Below, in pieces: positions 17,479 to 26,864 of a DNA stretch of 64,000 nt. Source of the DNA: an uncultured Sphingobacteriaceae bacterium (GTDB lineage Bacteria > Bacteroidota > Bacteroidia > Sphingobacteriales > Sphingobacteriaceae); assembly GCA_946480915.1 (NCBI GenBank), contig CAMLLO010000023.1, positions 4,772-68,771 on the forward strand, in the 5' to 3' direction. The stretch's first letter is position 1, and every line of letters starts with the position of its first letter. The notes below the pieces were generated by a model. It was not told the origin of the DNA. It saw nothing but the letters and a program-made list of their open reading frames with translations, and did no database searches. A program made the translations under genes and the position numbers.

Positions 17479-17868
17479 TTACCCTTCATAGCTGTGAAAT
17501 TCTGTTACAGTTAAGAAATATCCGTCAGGATCACGGAAAGAAAACTCCTGTCTAAGGGAATTAGGATTTAAGTGAACCTCTTCCTCTATCACGCAACCGG
17601 CTTTTATTGCATTCTGATAAACCCCATTCATGTTTTCTGTCCTGAAGTAAAGTAAAAGTCCATTTCCCACAGGAATGTTTGGATTAGCAATTGTCGGATG
17701 ATTATGTTCTTCCCATTTGTGAAGGCAGAGAATGATTTTATTGTCATCTGAAACTAGAACAGCAAAATTGTCGCCACCGTGTTGCCTTTCAAATCGAAAT
17801 ATTCGTTCATACCATTGTGAGCTGGCTTCCACGTCTTTTACTGCAATTATTGGGTCTAATTTTGTCAT
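17479..17868 (-). CDS. VOC-superfamily (glyoxalase/bleomycin-resistance-like) protein
   Basis: 129 residues with the paired beta-alpha-beta-beta-beta pattern of the VOC fold: N-terminal LDPIIAVKDVEASSQWYERI and C-terminal FSFRDPDGYFLTVTEF, the latter a strong family marker. The final Glu in VTEF and acidic or histidine residues in HKWEEHNHP are possible metal ligands. Members include glyoxalases, dioxygenases and antibiotic-binding proteins; nothing here separates these. Monocistronic by appearance. Confidence 0.85.
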   Translation of the reverse strand: MTKLDPIIAVKDVEASSQWYERIFRFERQHGGDNFAVLVSDDNKIILCLHKWEEHNHPTIANPNIPVGNGLLLYFRTENMNGVYQNAIKAGCVIEEEVHLNPNSLRQEFSFRDPDGYFLTVTEFHSYEG

Positions 17869-17978
17869 AGATTTTTTCCTTTGTTTGTCCCACCAACAAT
17901 CTTGGTTTGGTATCGTTTAGTTCATAAAGTGTGCCCTGAACTCTTTAGCTAGCACCTGGTAAAGTTTGTAAGCTTTTT

Positions 17979-18743
17979 TTAATTCCAAATTTCATTCATT
18001 TCTGTCAGTATAATTGGTCTTCCGTCAGTAACAACAATTGTATGCTCGTGTTGGGCCATAAAACCTCCTTTATTTCCAACCATTGTCCAACCATCGCTTA
18101 AGGTTTCGGCATAGGTTGAACTTGTTGATATAAATGTTTCAATGGCAACGACAGAGTTTTTTTTAAATCTGGCCGGATTAAAAGGGTCTCTGTAATTCGC
18201 TATTTCGCTTGGCTCTTCGTGAAGGCTTTTTCCTACTCCGTGCCCTGTAAGGTTTTTGATGACTTTGTAACCACGTTTTTTGGCTTCCGTTTCTATTAAA
18301 TGCCCGATCTCCGAAATTCGAACCCCGCCTTTTATATTGTATATTGCTTTATGTAGAATCTGCTTTGAAGCTTCTATAAGTTTTTGGTGTAGGTTGACAT
18401 CATCGCCAATTACAAAAGAGCCGCCGTTGTCAGACCAAAAACCATTAAGCTCGGCTGAAACATCGATATTCACTAAATCGCCCTCTTTAAGTATTCTGGT
18501 GTCGGACGGAATACCGTGACAAAATTCATTATTCACACTTATGCAGGTCCAACCTGGGAAGCGATAGGTTAAAAATGGCGCTGATTTAGCTCCCATATCG
18601 TTAAGGATTTGCCCGCCATAGTTATCTAATTCCTTTGTACTCATACCTGGTTTGGCAAATTTTCTCATTTCTTTTAAAGTGATAGCAACTGCTTCACTTG
18701 CTTTTTTCATTCCGATTAATTCTGACTCATTTGTTATTGACAT
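17979..18743 (-). CDS. map: Type I methionine aminopeptidase
   Basis: 254 residues from the ATG at 18743; an in-frame start exists up to 18812 but adds a basic, non-conserved stretch. Removes the initiator Met from nascent proteins. The five metal ligands are visible: Asp in NIDVSAELNG, Asp in WSDNGG, His in GHGVGKSLHEEP, Glu in VVAIETF, Glu in MAQHEHTIVV. It lacks the ribosome-associated zinc-finger extension found in some type Ib enzymes. It lies apart from the ribosomal-protein cluster that often carries the main map gene, so it could be a second copy. Confidence 0.92.
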   Translation of the reverse strand: MSITNESELIGMKKASEAVAITLKEMRKFAKPGMSTKELDNYGGQILNDMGAKSAPFLTYRFPGWTCISVNNEFCHGIPSDTRILKEGDLVNIDVSAELNGFWSDNGGSFVIGDDVNLHQKLIEASKQILHKAIYNIKGGVRISEIGHLIETEAKKRGYKVIKNLTGHGVGKSLHEEPSEIANYRDPFNPARFKKNSVVAIETFISTSSTYAETLSDGWTMVGNKGGFMAQHEHTIVVTDGRPIILTEMNEIWN

Positions 18744-19017
18744 ATTTTTTTTAATTATAGTGTTGGTTTGTTTCGGTCGACGTAGTAGCCTGTTCGTCAA
18801 TATTTTGAACACAAGCTTCAGTTTACTAAGTTTAACAGTAGCATCCTTTTAAGTTGAGAACTTTGCATCTTTTAAATTTTAAGTATGCCGCCAGAGCAAA
18901 ACATTTTAAATGTAGAAAATTTCGAGAACAAGCTCATCTGCAGTTTTATTTTTCAGCGGCGTAGGAGAACATTTGCCGGGTGTGAGAGGCGAACCGTATC
19001 ACTTAATGGGAAGCCTG

Positions 19018-19902
19018 CTACTCGATTAGTGCCTGTCCTTCATTTCCTGTTGCCATTTTATAGGCCATTGCAGTCTCGGGAAGCGGCGTTAATGTATCCA
19101 TTAACAGATCGTAAGTCCCTTTTTCAGAAAGTTCGTCGGCAACTTTTTTAATTAAAGCTAAAGTAGCTTTCATCAAACTTGAACCGAGGCTTAAACGGCT
19201 GACGCCTAAATCCTGCAGTTCACGCACCGATGGAGGTAATCCTCCCCCAATTGCAGGATTTGAAAGAATATTGACCGGGGCATTAATTTCCTTAACCAAT
19301 GTCGAAATCATCTCTTTTTCCCACACAGGCTGTACAAATATGCAATCTGCACCAGCTTCGCGGTATTTATTGCCACGCTTTATTGATTCTGATAATTTTT
19401 CTCGCGGCGAACCTAATGACGTATAAAATGAATCAGTTCTGGCATTAATGACTAAATGAAAACCTAGTGAATCCGACAATGCTCGAATAGCTGATATTCT
19501 TTCACAAAATTCCATCTCGTCGATTAATACTGGATTTAAATTAATACTGTCTTCGATGTTTATTCCGATAATTCCTGTTGCGATTATCTTTCTAACCGAA
19601 TCAATTATTTCATTTAAATTATTTCCATATCCGGCTTCTATATCCACAGTTACAGGAACATGTACTGCATTTACGATTCCTTTAATAGTTTCAATCATTT
19701 CAGATAACTGTATCACCTCGCAGTCAGGATATCCCAAAGAGGCAGCTATTCCCATACTTGTTGTTGCGATTGCTTTATAGCCACATGCCTCTATTAATTT
19801 AGAACTTCCGGTGTCCCACGAGTTTAACAGAACCAGAATTTCTTTATCCTGATGATATTTCAAGAACAAGTCGGCTTTTTCTTTTTGAATACTTGAAACC
19901 AT
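19018..19902 (-). CDS. Isocitrate lyase/PEP mutase family protein
   Basis: 294 residues from the ATG at 19902 (a GTG three codons upstream is possible). A TIM-barrel of the PEP mutase/isocitrate lyase superfamily: LLNSWDTGSSKLIEACGYKA, the Mg2+ loop VDIEAGYGNN, GINIEDS, NARTDSF and ADCIFVQPV. The KKCGH motif of true isocitrate lyases is not present, as in the broad 'phosphonomutase-like' branch that includes 2-methylisocitrate lyase and oxaloacetate or carboxyvinyl phosphonate enzymes. Exact substrate unknown. No operon partner. Confidence 0.87.
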   Translation of the reverse strand: MVSSIQKEKADLFLKYHQDKEILVLLNSWDTGSSKLIEACGYKAIATTSMGIAASLGYPDCEVIQLSEMIETIKGIVNAVHVPVTVDIEAGYGNNLNEIIDSVRKIIATGIIGINIEDSINLNPVLIDEMEFCERISAIRALSDSLGFHLVINARTDSFYTSLGSPREKLSESIKRGNKYREAGADCIFVQPVWEKEMISTLVKEINAPVNILSNPAIGGGLPPSVRELQDLGVSRLSLGSSLMKATLALIKKVADELSEKGTYDLLMDTLTPLPETAMAYKMATGNEGQALIE

Positions 19903-20220
19903 ACCATGCACTTTATTGATTTTAATATAAAGTATTTTACTCTCATTGAACGTCCCTAGGGTTTAACGGTTTATATTATTTCCGGTTAAAAGCCCTTCAT
20001 GGTCGCATAAGTACTAATGTAAATAAAAAGCACAGCAGAATTTTCTCAAAGATCAAATACTTTTCTGCGAGCTTAGTGTATCAAACTATAAGCCTTTGCG
20101 CCGCCTAAAAATTACCGCGCGGCAGGCCCCACTCACAAGGAGCAGAATTCGAAAAAGCGGCAGCGTGATTTGGTGGCCTTTTTATAAACGCAGTCAATGT
20201 TCTTCCCAGCTTAAAAGGCA

Positions 20221-20253
20221 AAAAAAAACCAGGGGACGATGCGGCCCCCTGGT
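20221..20253 (-). terminator. Strong Rho-independent terminator on the minus strand with no assigned gene
   Basis: Stem ACCAGGGG (20228-20235) with CCCCTGGT (20246-20253), GC-rich; read on the minus strand it is followed by eight Ts (20221-20228). No recognised minus-strand gene lies upstream of it, so it implies an unannotated minus-strand transcript starting between about 20270 and 20600. Confidence 0.7.
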
Positions 20254-20266
20254 GTGGAATTGTTTT

Positions 20267-20443
20267 TCAGGAAATATTTTGCTTTCTAAGCTCTTTTGAC
20301 CAATGCTCTCTTTGTACATTGCTCTTAACAATGATGCTGCAAACTCTTTTAAGTTTCCATTCATCTGCTTTGTAGGATGCTCTATTACGGACTTGTATCA
20401 TAAGGGTTACATTACAATGTTTACGCTGGCTCCGAATGATCAT
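20267..20443 (-). CDS. Possible small protein gene upstream of the orphan terminator
   Basis: A 58-codon frame, ATG to TGA, whose stop is 13 bases before the strong minus-strand terminator. The peptide is basic (ASYKADEWKLKRVC, EHWSKELRKQN) and matches nothing I recognise. The opposite strand is also open over much of this stretch in register, and another minus-strand frame reads protein-like without a stop, so coding status is uncertain. A non-coding RNA is an equal alternative. Confidence 0.25.
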   Translation of the reverse strand: MIIRSQRKHCNVTLMIQVRNRASYKADEWKLKRVCSIIVKSNVQREHWSKELRKQNIS

Positions 20444-20555
20444 TTGATAACCAAAGCTTATAATTTCAGGAGCTTCGTATCAGCAGCCCGCAGCCTGTAT
20501 CCGCCTGAAATTCACCGCTCGTTTTATTGGCTTAATGTCACAATTCCATTAAGCA

Positions 20556-20599
20556 TTCGGTAAACGCAGAAAATGTTTTAGGTTTGTTGACTAATCAAC
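20556..20599 (+). promoter_or_regulatory. Promoter and probable MarR operator before the efflux operon
   Basis: A Bacteroidetes-type -7 box TAGGTTTG (20579-20586, matches TAnnTTTG) lies 19 bases after TTCG (20556-20559, one mismatch to TTTG). Directly overlapping its downstream edge is the inverted repeat GTTGA-CTAA-TCAAC (20586-20599), which ends 6 bases before the marR start codon. Position and symmetry fit an autorepressor site. Binding by this MarR is inferred. Confidence 0.6.
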
Positions 20600-20605
20600 T
20601 ATTGA

Positions 20606-21040
20606 ATGGGCAACGATTTGGAATTCTCTATTGGCTATATCATCGGGACAACCCGGCGGCTTATTCTTAAAAAGCTGAACGAGGCTTTTGTTAAAAATAA
20701 TATCCCGATTACCATAGAGCAGTTCATTTTTTTAAGCACTTTAAAGGATCAATCCGGCGATGTTACCCAGCAAGATATGGCCTGTCTTACCTGTAAAGAT
20801 AAATCGGCCATTTTAAGAACCATAGACATTCTGGAGAAAAAGGGCCTGGTAAAACGTCAGGCAGCGTCCGGGGATAGGAGAAAGAACACTTTAATAATTG
20901 CCGAAGGTTGCGAAGATCTTTTTGCACAGATTATAAAGATTGAAAAAGAAATAACCACCAGTTTGAAAGAAGGGATTAGTGACACCGATTACGAAGCAAT
21001 GCTGAGGGCTCTCGATAAAATTCAACACAACGCAAGATAA
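20606..21040 (+). CDS. MarR-family transcriptional regulator
   Basis: 144 residues, standard MarR length: winged helix-turn-helix with VTQQDMACLTCKDKSAILR as recognition region and LEKKGLVKRQAASGDRRKN as the wing, flanked by dimerisation helices. It is the first gene of an operon with an RND efflux system (26 bases to the membrane-fusion gene), the typical arrangement for a ligand-released repressor of efflux. The palindrome at 20586-20599 is its probable operator. Ligand unknown. Confidence 0.9.
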   Translation: MGNDLEFSIGYIIGTTRRLILKKLNEAFVKNNIPITIEQFIFLSTLKDQSGDVTQQDMACLTCKDKSAILRTIDILEKKGLVKRQAASGDRRKNTLIIAEGCEDLFAQIIKIEKEITTSLKEGISDTDYEAMLRALDKIQHNAR

Positions 21041-21066
21041 TACAATAACAATTAGAATACACCTAG

Positions 21067-22242
21067 ATGAACAAGTCTGTAATTACCCTTTTCCTGGCAA
21101 TTTTTTCAAGCAGTGCAATACTTGTATCCTGCGGTACCAGCACAGGCAAAAATGCGGCAGCCGCAGCCGATCCGAATGCAATTAAAGATTATAAAACACT
21201 CACTATCGAGCCACGTGAGGCCGTGTTAACAAGCGATTTTCCAGCTACGATTGAAGGCGAGCAAACGGTAGAGATCAGACCACGTGTGGATGGAAATATA
21301 GAAAGGATCTATGTAAGCGAAGGAGCACTGGTATCAAAAGGACAGGTACTTTTTCAAATAAACGGCGATTTGTTTGAGCAACAGGTACGCTCTGCTGCTG
21401 CAACTGTTGGCATCGCTCAGGCCAATGTAAACGCCGCCCGCATGCAGGTAAACAAAGTAAAGCCCTTGGTAGACAAAGATATTATCAGCAAGTACGAACT
21501 GGAAAGTGCACAATATAGCCTGCAGTCTATGCAGGCGTCGCTGGCACAGGCAAAAGCCGCATTAAGCAATGCGAAAACAAATTTATCGTATACCTATGTT
21601 AAAAGTCCGGCCAATGGTGTTATAGGCCGTATCCCCTATAAAATTGGCGCTTTGGTGAGCAGTAATATCACCGAACCTTTAACTACTGTTGCAAATGTGA
21701 GTAAAGTATATGCGTATTTTTCTATGAACGAAAAGCAGTTGCTAGAGTTTAGCCGCACTACAGGGGGTGCAACCTTGCAGGCTAAATTTGCCAGCCTTCC
21801 GCCGGTTCAGCTTATCCTTTCGGATGGTACTGTTTATCCTCAAACAGGAAAAATTGAAACGGCAAGCGGACTAATCAACACAGCAACAGGTTCTACAAGT
21901 ATAAAAGCCTCGTTTTCGAATAGTGCAGGAATACTTAGGAGCGGAGGCACGGGCCGGGTAAGAATTCCGGTGACCATCAGCGATGCATTGATGGTGCCGC
22001 AAAGCGCTACTTACGAAATACAGGGACGACGTTTTGTGTATGTAGTGGGTGATAGTGCTAAGGTGAAGTCTGTTGCTGTCAGGGTGAATCCTTCAGCTGC
22101 CGGCCAGGCATTCGTTGTACAGGAGGGAATAAAGGCAGGCGACCAGATCGTGATTGAAGGGGTCGCAGCTTTGCGTGAGGGTGCAAAAATAAAACCTGTA
22201 ACCGTAAATGCCGACAGTGTTTACACTACAGAAAAACTCTAA
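21067..22242 (+). CDS. RND efflux periplasmic adaptor (membrane fusion protein, AcrA/MexA type)
   Basis: 391 residues. Lipoprotein signal with lipobox LVSC near residue 21, so anchored at the inner membrane facing the periplasm. Family features: the split lipoyl domain (EIRPRVDGNIERIYVSEG, then TYVKSPANGVIGRIPYKIG), a coiled-coil hairpin between them (AAATVGIAQANVNAARMQV), then beta-barrel and membrane-proximal domains. It bridges the RND pump encoded next to the outer-membrane channel encoded third. Co-transcribed with marR and the pump. Confidence 0.93.
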   Translation: MNKSVITLFLAIFSSSAILVSCGTSTGKNAAAAADPNAIKDYKTLTIEPREAVLTSDFPATIEGEQTVEIRPRVDGNIERIYVSEGALVSKGQVLFQINGDLFEQQVRSAAATVGIAQANVNAARMQVNKVKPLVDKDIISKYELESAQYSLQSMQASLAQAKAALSNAKTNLSYTYVKSPANGVIGRIPYKIGALVSSNITEPLTTVANVSKVYAYFSMNEKQLLEFSRTTGGATLQAKFASLPPVQLILSDGTVYPQTGKIETASGLINTATGSTSIKASFSNSAGILRSGGTGRVRIPVTISDALMVPQSATYEIQGRRFVYVVGDSAKVKSVAVRVNPSAAGQAFVVQEGIKAGDQIVIEGVAALREGAKIKPVTVNADSVYTTEKL

Positions 22243-22293
22243 ATCCGTCTATTATCGTCACGTTCAATTTAAGGCTTCTTTTCCCTTATTCGT

Positions 22294-25200
22294 ATGTTTA
22301 AACAATTCATAGAACGACCAGTTCTTTCTACTGTAATATCTATTATTATCGTAATTCTTGGGGTTTTGGCCCTTGTCTCCCTGCCAATATCGCAGTATCC
22401 TGATATCGCACCACCAACTATACAGGTTACAGCTTCATACCAGGGCGCTAATGCCGATGTGGTATTGAACAGTGTGGTGGTTCCTCTCGAAGAACAGATT
22501 AACGGGGTTGAAGACATGACCTACATGACTTCTTCTGCCGGTAATGACGGAACTGCCAGCATTACTGTAAATTTTAAATTAGGCACCAACCCCGATTTAG
22601 CAGCGGTAAACGTACAAAACAGGGTGGCACGTGCTACCAATATGTTGCCTCAGGAAGTTACCCGGGCGGGAGTTACCGTGACCAAGCGGCAAAGCAGCAA
22701 CCTGGTTATTTTTGCTCTTTACAGCGATGATCCCGCATACGATCAAACCTTTCTTCAAAATTATGCGAGCATAAACCTGATCCCTCAAATTAAACGGATT
22801 CCCGGAGTGGGTGATGCCACAGTATTTGGCCAAATGGAATATGCCATGCGGATCTGGTTAAAACCGGATGTAATGGCTTCTTATGGTTTGGTACCCTCGG
22901 ACATAAGCTCCGCCTTAGCAGAACAGAATTTAGAAGCAGCACCCGGCCAGTTCGGTGAGCAGGGCGAGCAGTCTTTTCAATATGTTATAAAATACCGCGG
23001 CCGTTTAAAAAGTGCCGAAGAGTTTGGAGAAATGATTATCCGTTCGAACGGACAGGGGCAGATTTTAAGATTGAAAGATATTGCCCGGGTTGAGTTAGGT
23101 GCAATGAGTTACTCGAGCACAACTAAAACCAACGGAAAGCAATCTACCGCGGTTGCCATCGCCCAAACGGCTGGTTCGAACGCAAAGGATGTAATTGAAG
23201 GAAGTTTGAAAGTTTTGGAAGCGTCTTCAAAGAACTTTCCCAAAGGTGTTCATTATGTGAATCTTATCAACGTAAACGATTTTCTGGATGCCTCTATTGA
23301 AAAAGTATTGCATACGCTTATCGAGGCCTTTATTTTAGTGTTTATTGTGGTGTTCATTTTCCTTCAGGATTTTCGCTCCACATTAATTCCCGCCATCGCG
23401 GTGCCGGTTGCGATTATCGGAACCTTCTTTTTTCTCGACCTGTTTGGCTTCACCATCAACCTGTTAACCTTATTTGCAATGGTGCTGGCGATTGGTATAG
23501 TGGTAGACGATGCCATTGTCGTCGTCGAGGCGGTGCATTCTAAGCTCGATCACGGATACAAATCTGCCCGCAAAGCGACTGTTGATGCCATGAGTGAAAT
23601 ATCTGGAGCAATTATTTCCATCACCCTGGTAATGGCAGCAGTTTTTATTCCCGTAAGTTTTATCACAGGTTCGGCGGGGGTGTTTTATAAACAGTTTGGT
23701 TTAACCCTGGCAATTGCTATCATTATTTCGGCGGTAAATGCCTTAACTCTTAGTCCGGCTTTATGTGCCTTATTTTTGAAGCCACACGAAGAGGAGCGGC
23801 ACAAAGGATTTATGCAACGCTTTTATGCAGGATTTAATACTGCGTTCGATGTTACTACCGAACGGTACAGGAGATCGGTATCTTTTCTTATCAAAAAGAA
23901 ATGGATTGCCCTTATGGGGATATTTCTATTCGCCGGAGTGTTTTATTTCCTGATGAAAACAACTCCGACGGCTTTTGTTCCGAATGAGGATCTGGGAACG
24001 GTTATGTCCGATATCAGTCTGCCACCGGGAGCTTCCCAGGAACGTACGGCAGAAATTACCCTGCAGATTGCAAAGATGGCCAATACCATTCCGGAGGTAG
24101 AACATGTTTTGCGTATAACTGGAAGGGGACTAATAAGTGGTAACGGAAGTAATTACGGAATGGTAATTATGCGATTAAAGCCATGGGCACAACGCGCTGG
24201 CAAGGGGCAGGATGTTCAATCCGTAATCGGACAAATGTTTGCAAAAACCAGCTCTATCCGCGATGCGAAAGTTATATTTTTTGCACCTCCTACCATTCAG
24301 GGGTTCGGAACTTCCGGTGGATTTGAGTTTCAGTTGCAGGACAAGAGCGGAAGCGATATTGCAAGCTTCTTTAAAATAAACAGCGACTTTTTAGCGGCAC
24401 TTAACCAGCGCCCCGAAATTCAGTACGCTTCCACAGCTTTTAATCCGAACATTCCACAGTATCAGATTGATGTGAATGTGGCGCATGTAAAAGAAACCGG
24501 TCTAACGGTGAACGATGTGTTAAATACTATGCAGGGCTATTACGGTGGTGTTTACGCTTCTAATTTCAATCAGTTTGGTAAACAATACAGAGTGATGTAT
24601 CAGGCGGAACCGCAGTTTAGAGCAAATCCAGAAGGATTGAATGCTATTTACGTCCGGACCCCGAAGGGTATGATGGCGGCAATAAGTGAATTTATTTCCA
24701 TGACGAGAGTGTATGGTCCTCAATCCATTTCAAGATTCAATTTGTTTACCTCTATCGCAATTACCGGAGCTCCAAAACCAGGCTACAGTTCGGGTGATGC
24801 TATAAAGGCGGTTCAGGAAGTGGCAGCGCAAACCTTGCCTGCCGGATATGGATTTGAGTTTTCGGGGATAACACGAGAGGAGCTTTCTGCCGGTGGACAA
24901 ACAGTGTTTATCTTTTTGCTGGTAATTATATTCGTTTTTTTCCTGTTAAGTGCGCAATACGAAAGCTATATATTACCATTTGCGGTATTGCTGTCGTTGC
25001 CTATCGGTTTAGCCGGAGCCTTTATTTTTGCCTACATTTTTGGAATCACCAATAACATCTATCTGCAGATAACGCTGATTATGCTGGTGGGCTTACTGGC
25101 AAAAAATGCAATCTTGATTGTAGAGTTTGCGATCGACCGCAGAAGGCAGGGAATGCCAATTGTTGATGCCGCAATCCAGGGAGCGCAGGCTCGTTTAAGA

Positions 25201-25455
25201 CCTATTTTGATGACATCATTTGCCTTTATCCTCGGTTTGGTTCCATTGATGCTTTCATCAGGTGCTGGTGCTTATGGAAACCGGTCTATTGGAACAGGTG
25301 CGGTAGGAGGGATGCTTATTGGAACCGTATTCGGCGTCTTTGTAATTCCGGTCTTGTTTATCATTTTCCAAACATTACAGGAAAAGATCAGCGGTCCGCC
25401 ACATCCTTTTAATCAGGAAGATGAAGAGCTGGATACTACTGTTTCTACAAAATAA
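22294..25455 (+). CDS. RND multidrug efflux transporter (AcrB/MexB, HAE1 type)
   Basis: 1053 residues, full length for the hydrophobe/amphiphile exporter class. N-terminal FIERPVLSTVISIIIVILGV and PISQYPDIAPPTIQV are family signatures; the proton-relay aspartate pair is in IGIVVDDAIVVVE of transmembrane helix 4, and the matching lysine region appears in VGLLAKNAILIVEFA of helix 10. Twelve membrane segments and two large periplasmic loops are evident. Uses the proton gradient to expel drugs or lipophilic compounds. 51 bases after the adaptor and 17 before the channel gene. Confidence 0.95.
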   Translation: MFKQFIERPVLSTVISIIIVILGVLALVSLPISQYPDIAPPTIQVTASYQGANADVVLNSVVVPLEEQINGVEDMTYMTSSAGNDGTASITVNFKLGTNPDLAAVNVQNRVARATNMLPQEVTRAGVTVTKRQSSNLVIFALYSDDPAYDQTFLQNYASINLIPQIKRIPGVGDATVFGQMEYAMRIWLKPDVMASYGLVPSDISSALAEQNLEAAPGQFGEQGEQSFQYVIKYRGRLKSAEEFGEMIIRSNGQGQILRLKDIARVELGAMSYSSTTKTNGKQSTAVAIAQTAGSNAKDVIEGSLKVLEASSKNFPKGVHYVNLINVNDFLDASIEKVLHTLIEAFILVFIVVFIFLQDFRSTLIPAIAVPVAIIGTFFFLDLFGFTINLLTLFAMVLAIGIVVDDAIVVVEAVHSKLDHGYKSARKATVDAMSEISGAIISITLVMAAVFIPVSFITGSAGVFYKQFGLTLAIAIIISAVNALTLSPALCALFLKPHEEERHKGFMQRFYAGFNTAFDVTTERYRRSVSFLIKKKWIALMGIFLFAGVFYFLMKTTPTAFVPNEDLGTVMSDISLPPGASQERTAEITLQIAKMANTIPEVEHVLRITGRGLISGNGSNYGMVIMRLKPWAQRAGKGQDVQSVIGQMFAKTSSIRDAKVIFFAPPTIQGFGTSGGFEFQLQDKSGSDIASFFKINSDFLAALNQRPEIQYASTAFNPNIPQYQIDVNVAHVKETGLTVNDVLNTMQGYYGGVYASNFNQFGKQYRVMYQAEPQFRANPEGLNAIYVRTPKGMMAAISEFISMTRVYGPQSISRFNLFTSIAITGAPKPGYSSGDAIKAVQEVAAQTLPAGYGFEFSGITREELSAGGQTVFIFLLVIIFVFFLLSAQYESYILPFAVLLSLPIGLAGAFIFAYIFGITNNIYLQITLIMLVGLLAKNAILIVEFAIDRRRQGMPIVDAAIQGAQARLRPILMTSFAFILGLVPLMLSSGAGAYGNRSIGTGAVGGMLIGTVFGVFVIPVLFIIFQTLQEKISGPPHPFNQEDEELDTTVSTK

Positions 25456-25472
25456 TTATCAATAGAATACAC

Positions 25473-26864
25473 ATGAATAAGATATATATAAAGTACTGCC
25501 TGTTTGTTGTTTTGTTTGCAGTAGGTCTGACTTCCTGTAAGATAGGTCAGAGGTATAAAACGCCAGGTTTTACAACAGAAGGATTATTCCGGGATGCGGA
25601 ATCTGCAGATACGAACAGCATCGCGAATATTCCGGTAAAGGGCTTTTTTAAGGACACAGAACTTCAACAATTACTTCAGGAAGGGATCGGTAAGAACCTG
25701 GATTTAAAGATAGCGGTAAATCGTATTTTGCAATCGGAGGCTTATTACAAGCAAAGCCGCGCAGTTCTGTTGCCGTCCTTAAATGGAAATGCCAGTGCGA
25801 GCGTTTCTGAGCTTTCTGATGCGCAGGGTGGAAGACTGATTAACAATACCCGAACATTCCAAATGGGATTAATAAGCAGCTGGGAAGCAGATGTTTGGGG
25901 AAAATTAGGGAGTTCGAAACGGGCAAATCTTGCTTCACTACTGGAAAGCAAAGTCTATGCAAGAACGGTCCAGACCGGCCTTGTAGCTAATATTTCAACG
26001 TATTATTATCGTTTGCTTGCACTTGATCAGCAACTTGCAATTACCCGGCAGTCGGTAAAAAACTGGATCTCAATAGTTGAAACTATGAAGGCCCTGAAAC
26101 AAGGAGCTGTAGTTACTGGTGCCGCGGTGGTACAGAGTGAGGCGGCCCGCTATGCTGCTGAGGTTACCATTCCGGATCTTAAACAGAGCATACGGGAAAC
26201 GGAAAATGCATTAAGTATTTTGCTGGGACGAAACCCTGGACCGATTACACGGACCTCAATAGACCTGCAGAGTGAGCTTGTGCCATTGTCGGTAGGCATT
26301 CCAGCCCAATTACTAAGTAACCGGCCGGATGTGCAGCAAGCGGAATATAACTTCAGATATTATTTTGAACTCACCAATATGGCCAAAAGTTATTTCTATC
26401 CGGCTTTAACTATTACCGCTTCAGGGGGGCTTTCTAACATAACGCTTAAAGACTTCTTTAGCGCAGGTTCTGTTTTTGGAAATCTTGCTGGCGGACTTAC
26501 TCAACCCATATTTAATCAGCGGATAAATAAAACCCGCCTTGAAGTGGCCAAAGCTGCCCAGCAGCAGGCCTTGTTAGGCTTTGAAAATAGATTACTTGTT
26601 GCAGGTCAGGAAGTATCAAATGCGCTGTCAGCCTATCAAACCGCTACAGATAAAACTTCTTTGCGGCAAAATCAGATTGCATCTTTAGTTAAATCTGTTG
26701 ATTACAGTAAGGATTTGTTAAAGTCTGGCTTCGCCAATTATACGGAGGTATTAAATGCCCAACAAAGTTTACTGTCTGCTCAGTTGAATAGTGTGAACGA
26801 TAGGTTGCAGCGGCTGCAAGCGACTGTTGAATTATACAGAGCCTTGGGCGGCGGCTGGAGATAA
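25473..26864 (+). CDS. Outer-membrane efflux channel (OprM/NodT family lipoprotein)
   Basis: 463 residues with lipobox LTSC near residue 22. Two outer-membrane-factor repeats form the helical barrel; recognisable parts are LQQLLQEGIGKNLDLKIAV, SWEADVWGKLGSSKRA, LLSNRPDVQQAEYNF and the C-terminal ANYTEVLNAQQSLLSAQLN. It completes the tripartite efflux pump with the two genes upstream and is the last gene of the operon. Substrate range cannot be read from sequence. Confidence 0.94.
   Translation: MNKIYIKYCLFVVLFAVGLTSCKIGQRYKTPGFTTEGLFRDAESADTNSIANIPVKGFFKDTELQQLLQEGIGKNLDLKIAVNRILQSEAYYKQSRAVLLPSLNGNASASVSELSDAQGGRLINNTRTFQMGLISSWEADVWGKLGSSKRANLASLLESKVYARTVQTGLVANISTYYYRLLALDQQLAITRQSVKNWISIVETMKALKQGAVVTGAAVVQSEAARYAAEVTIPDLKQSIRETENALSILLGRNPGPITRTSIDLQSELVPLSVGIPAQLLSNRPDVQQAEYNFRYYFELTNMAKSYFYPALTITASGGLSNITLKDFFSAGSVFGNLAGGLTQPIFNQRINKTRLEVAKAAQQQALLGFENRLLVAGQEVSNALSAYQTATDKTSLRQNQIASLVKSVDYSKDLLKSGFANYTEVLNAQQSLLSAQLNSVNDRLQRLQATVELYRALGGGWR

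Larger units (their letters stand above)
19903..20605. other. Long intergenic region (703 bases)
   Basis: Contains a fragment (about 20090-20107) like part of the intergenic repeat at 16724, a minus-strand terminator hairpin at 20221-20253, a possible 58-codon minus-strand ORF (20267-20443), and the marR promoter and operator at its right end (20556-20599). The plus-strand ORFs in the region have no family features and look like chance. Confidence 0.5.

Noticed and set aside
18885..19025. Stretch with words (GTGTGAGAGGCG, CCTGCTACTCGAT) resembling the 3' part of group II introns, and an 88-codon plus-strand ORF
   Set aside because: No domain V hairpin can be drawn and no reverse transcriptase remnant is present; the ORF overlaps the convincing minus-strand PEP-mutase-like gene. 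Resemblance is too thin.
20303..20563. 86-codon plus-strand ORF before marR
   Set aside because: Composition is atypical, no family match, and it is in register with a minus-strand frame near a strong minus-strand terminator; it ends inside the marR promoter region.
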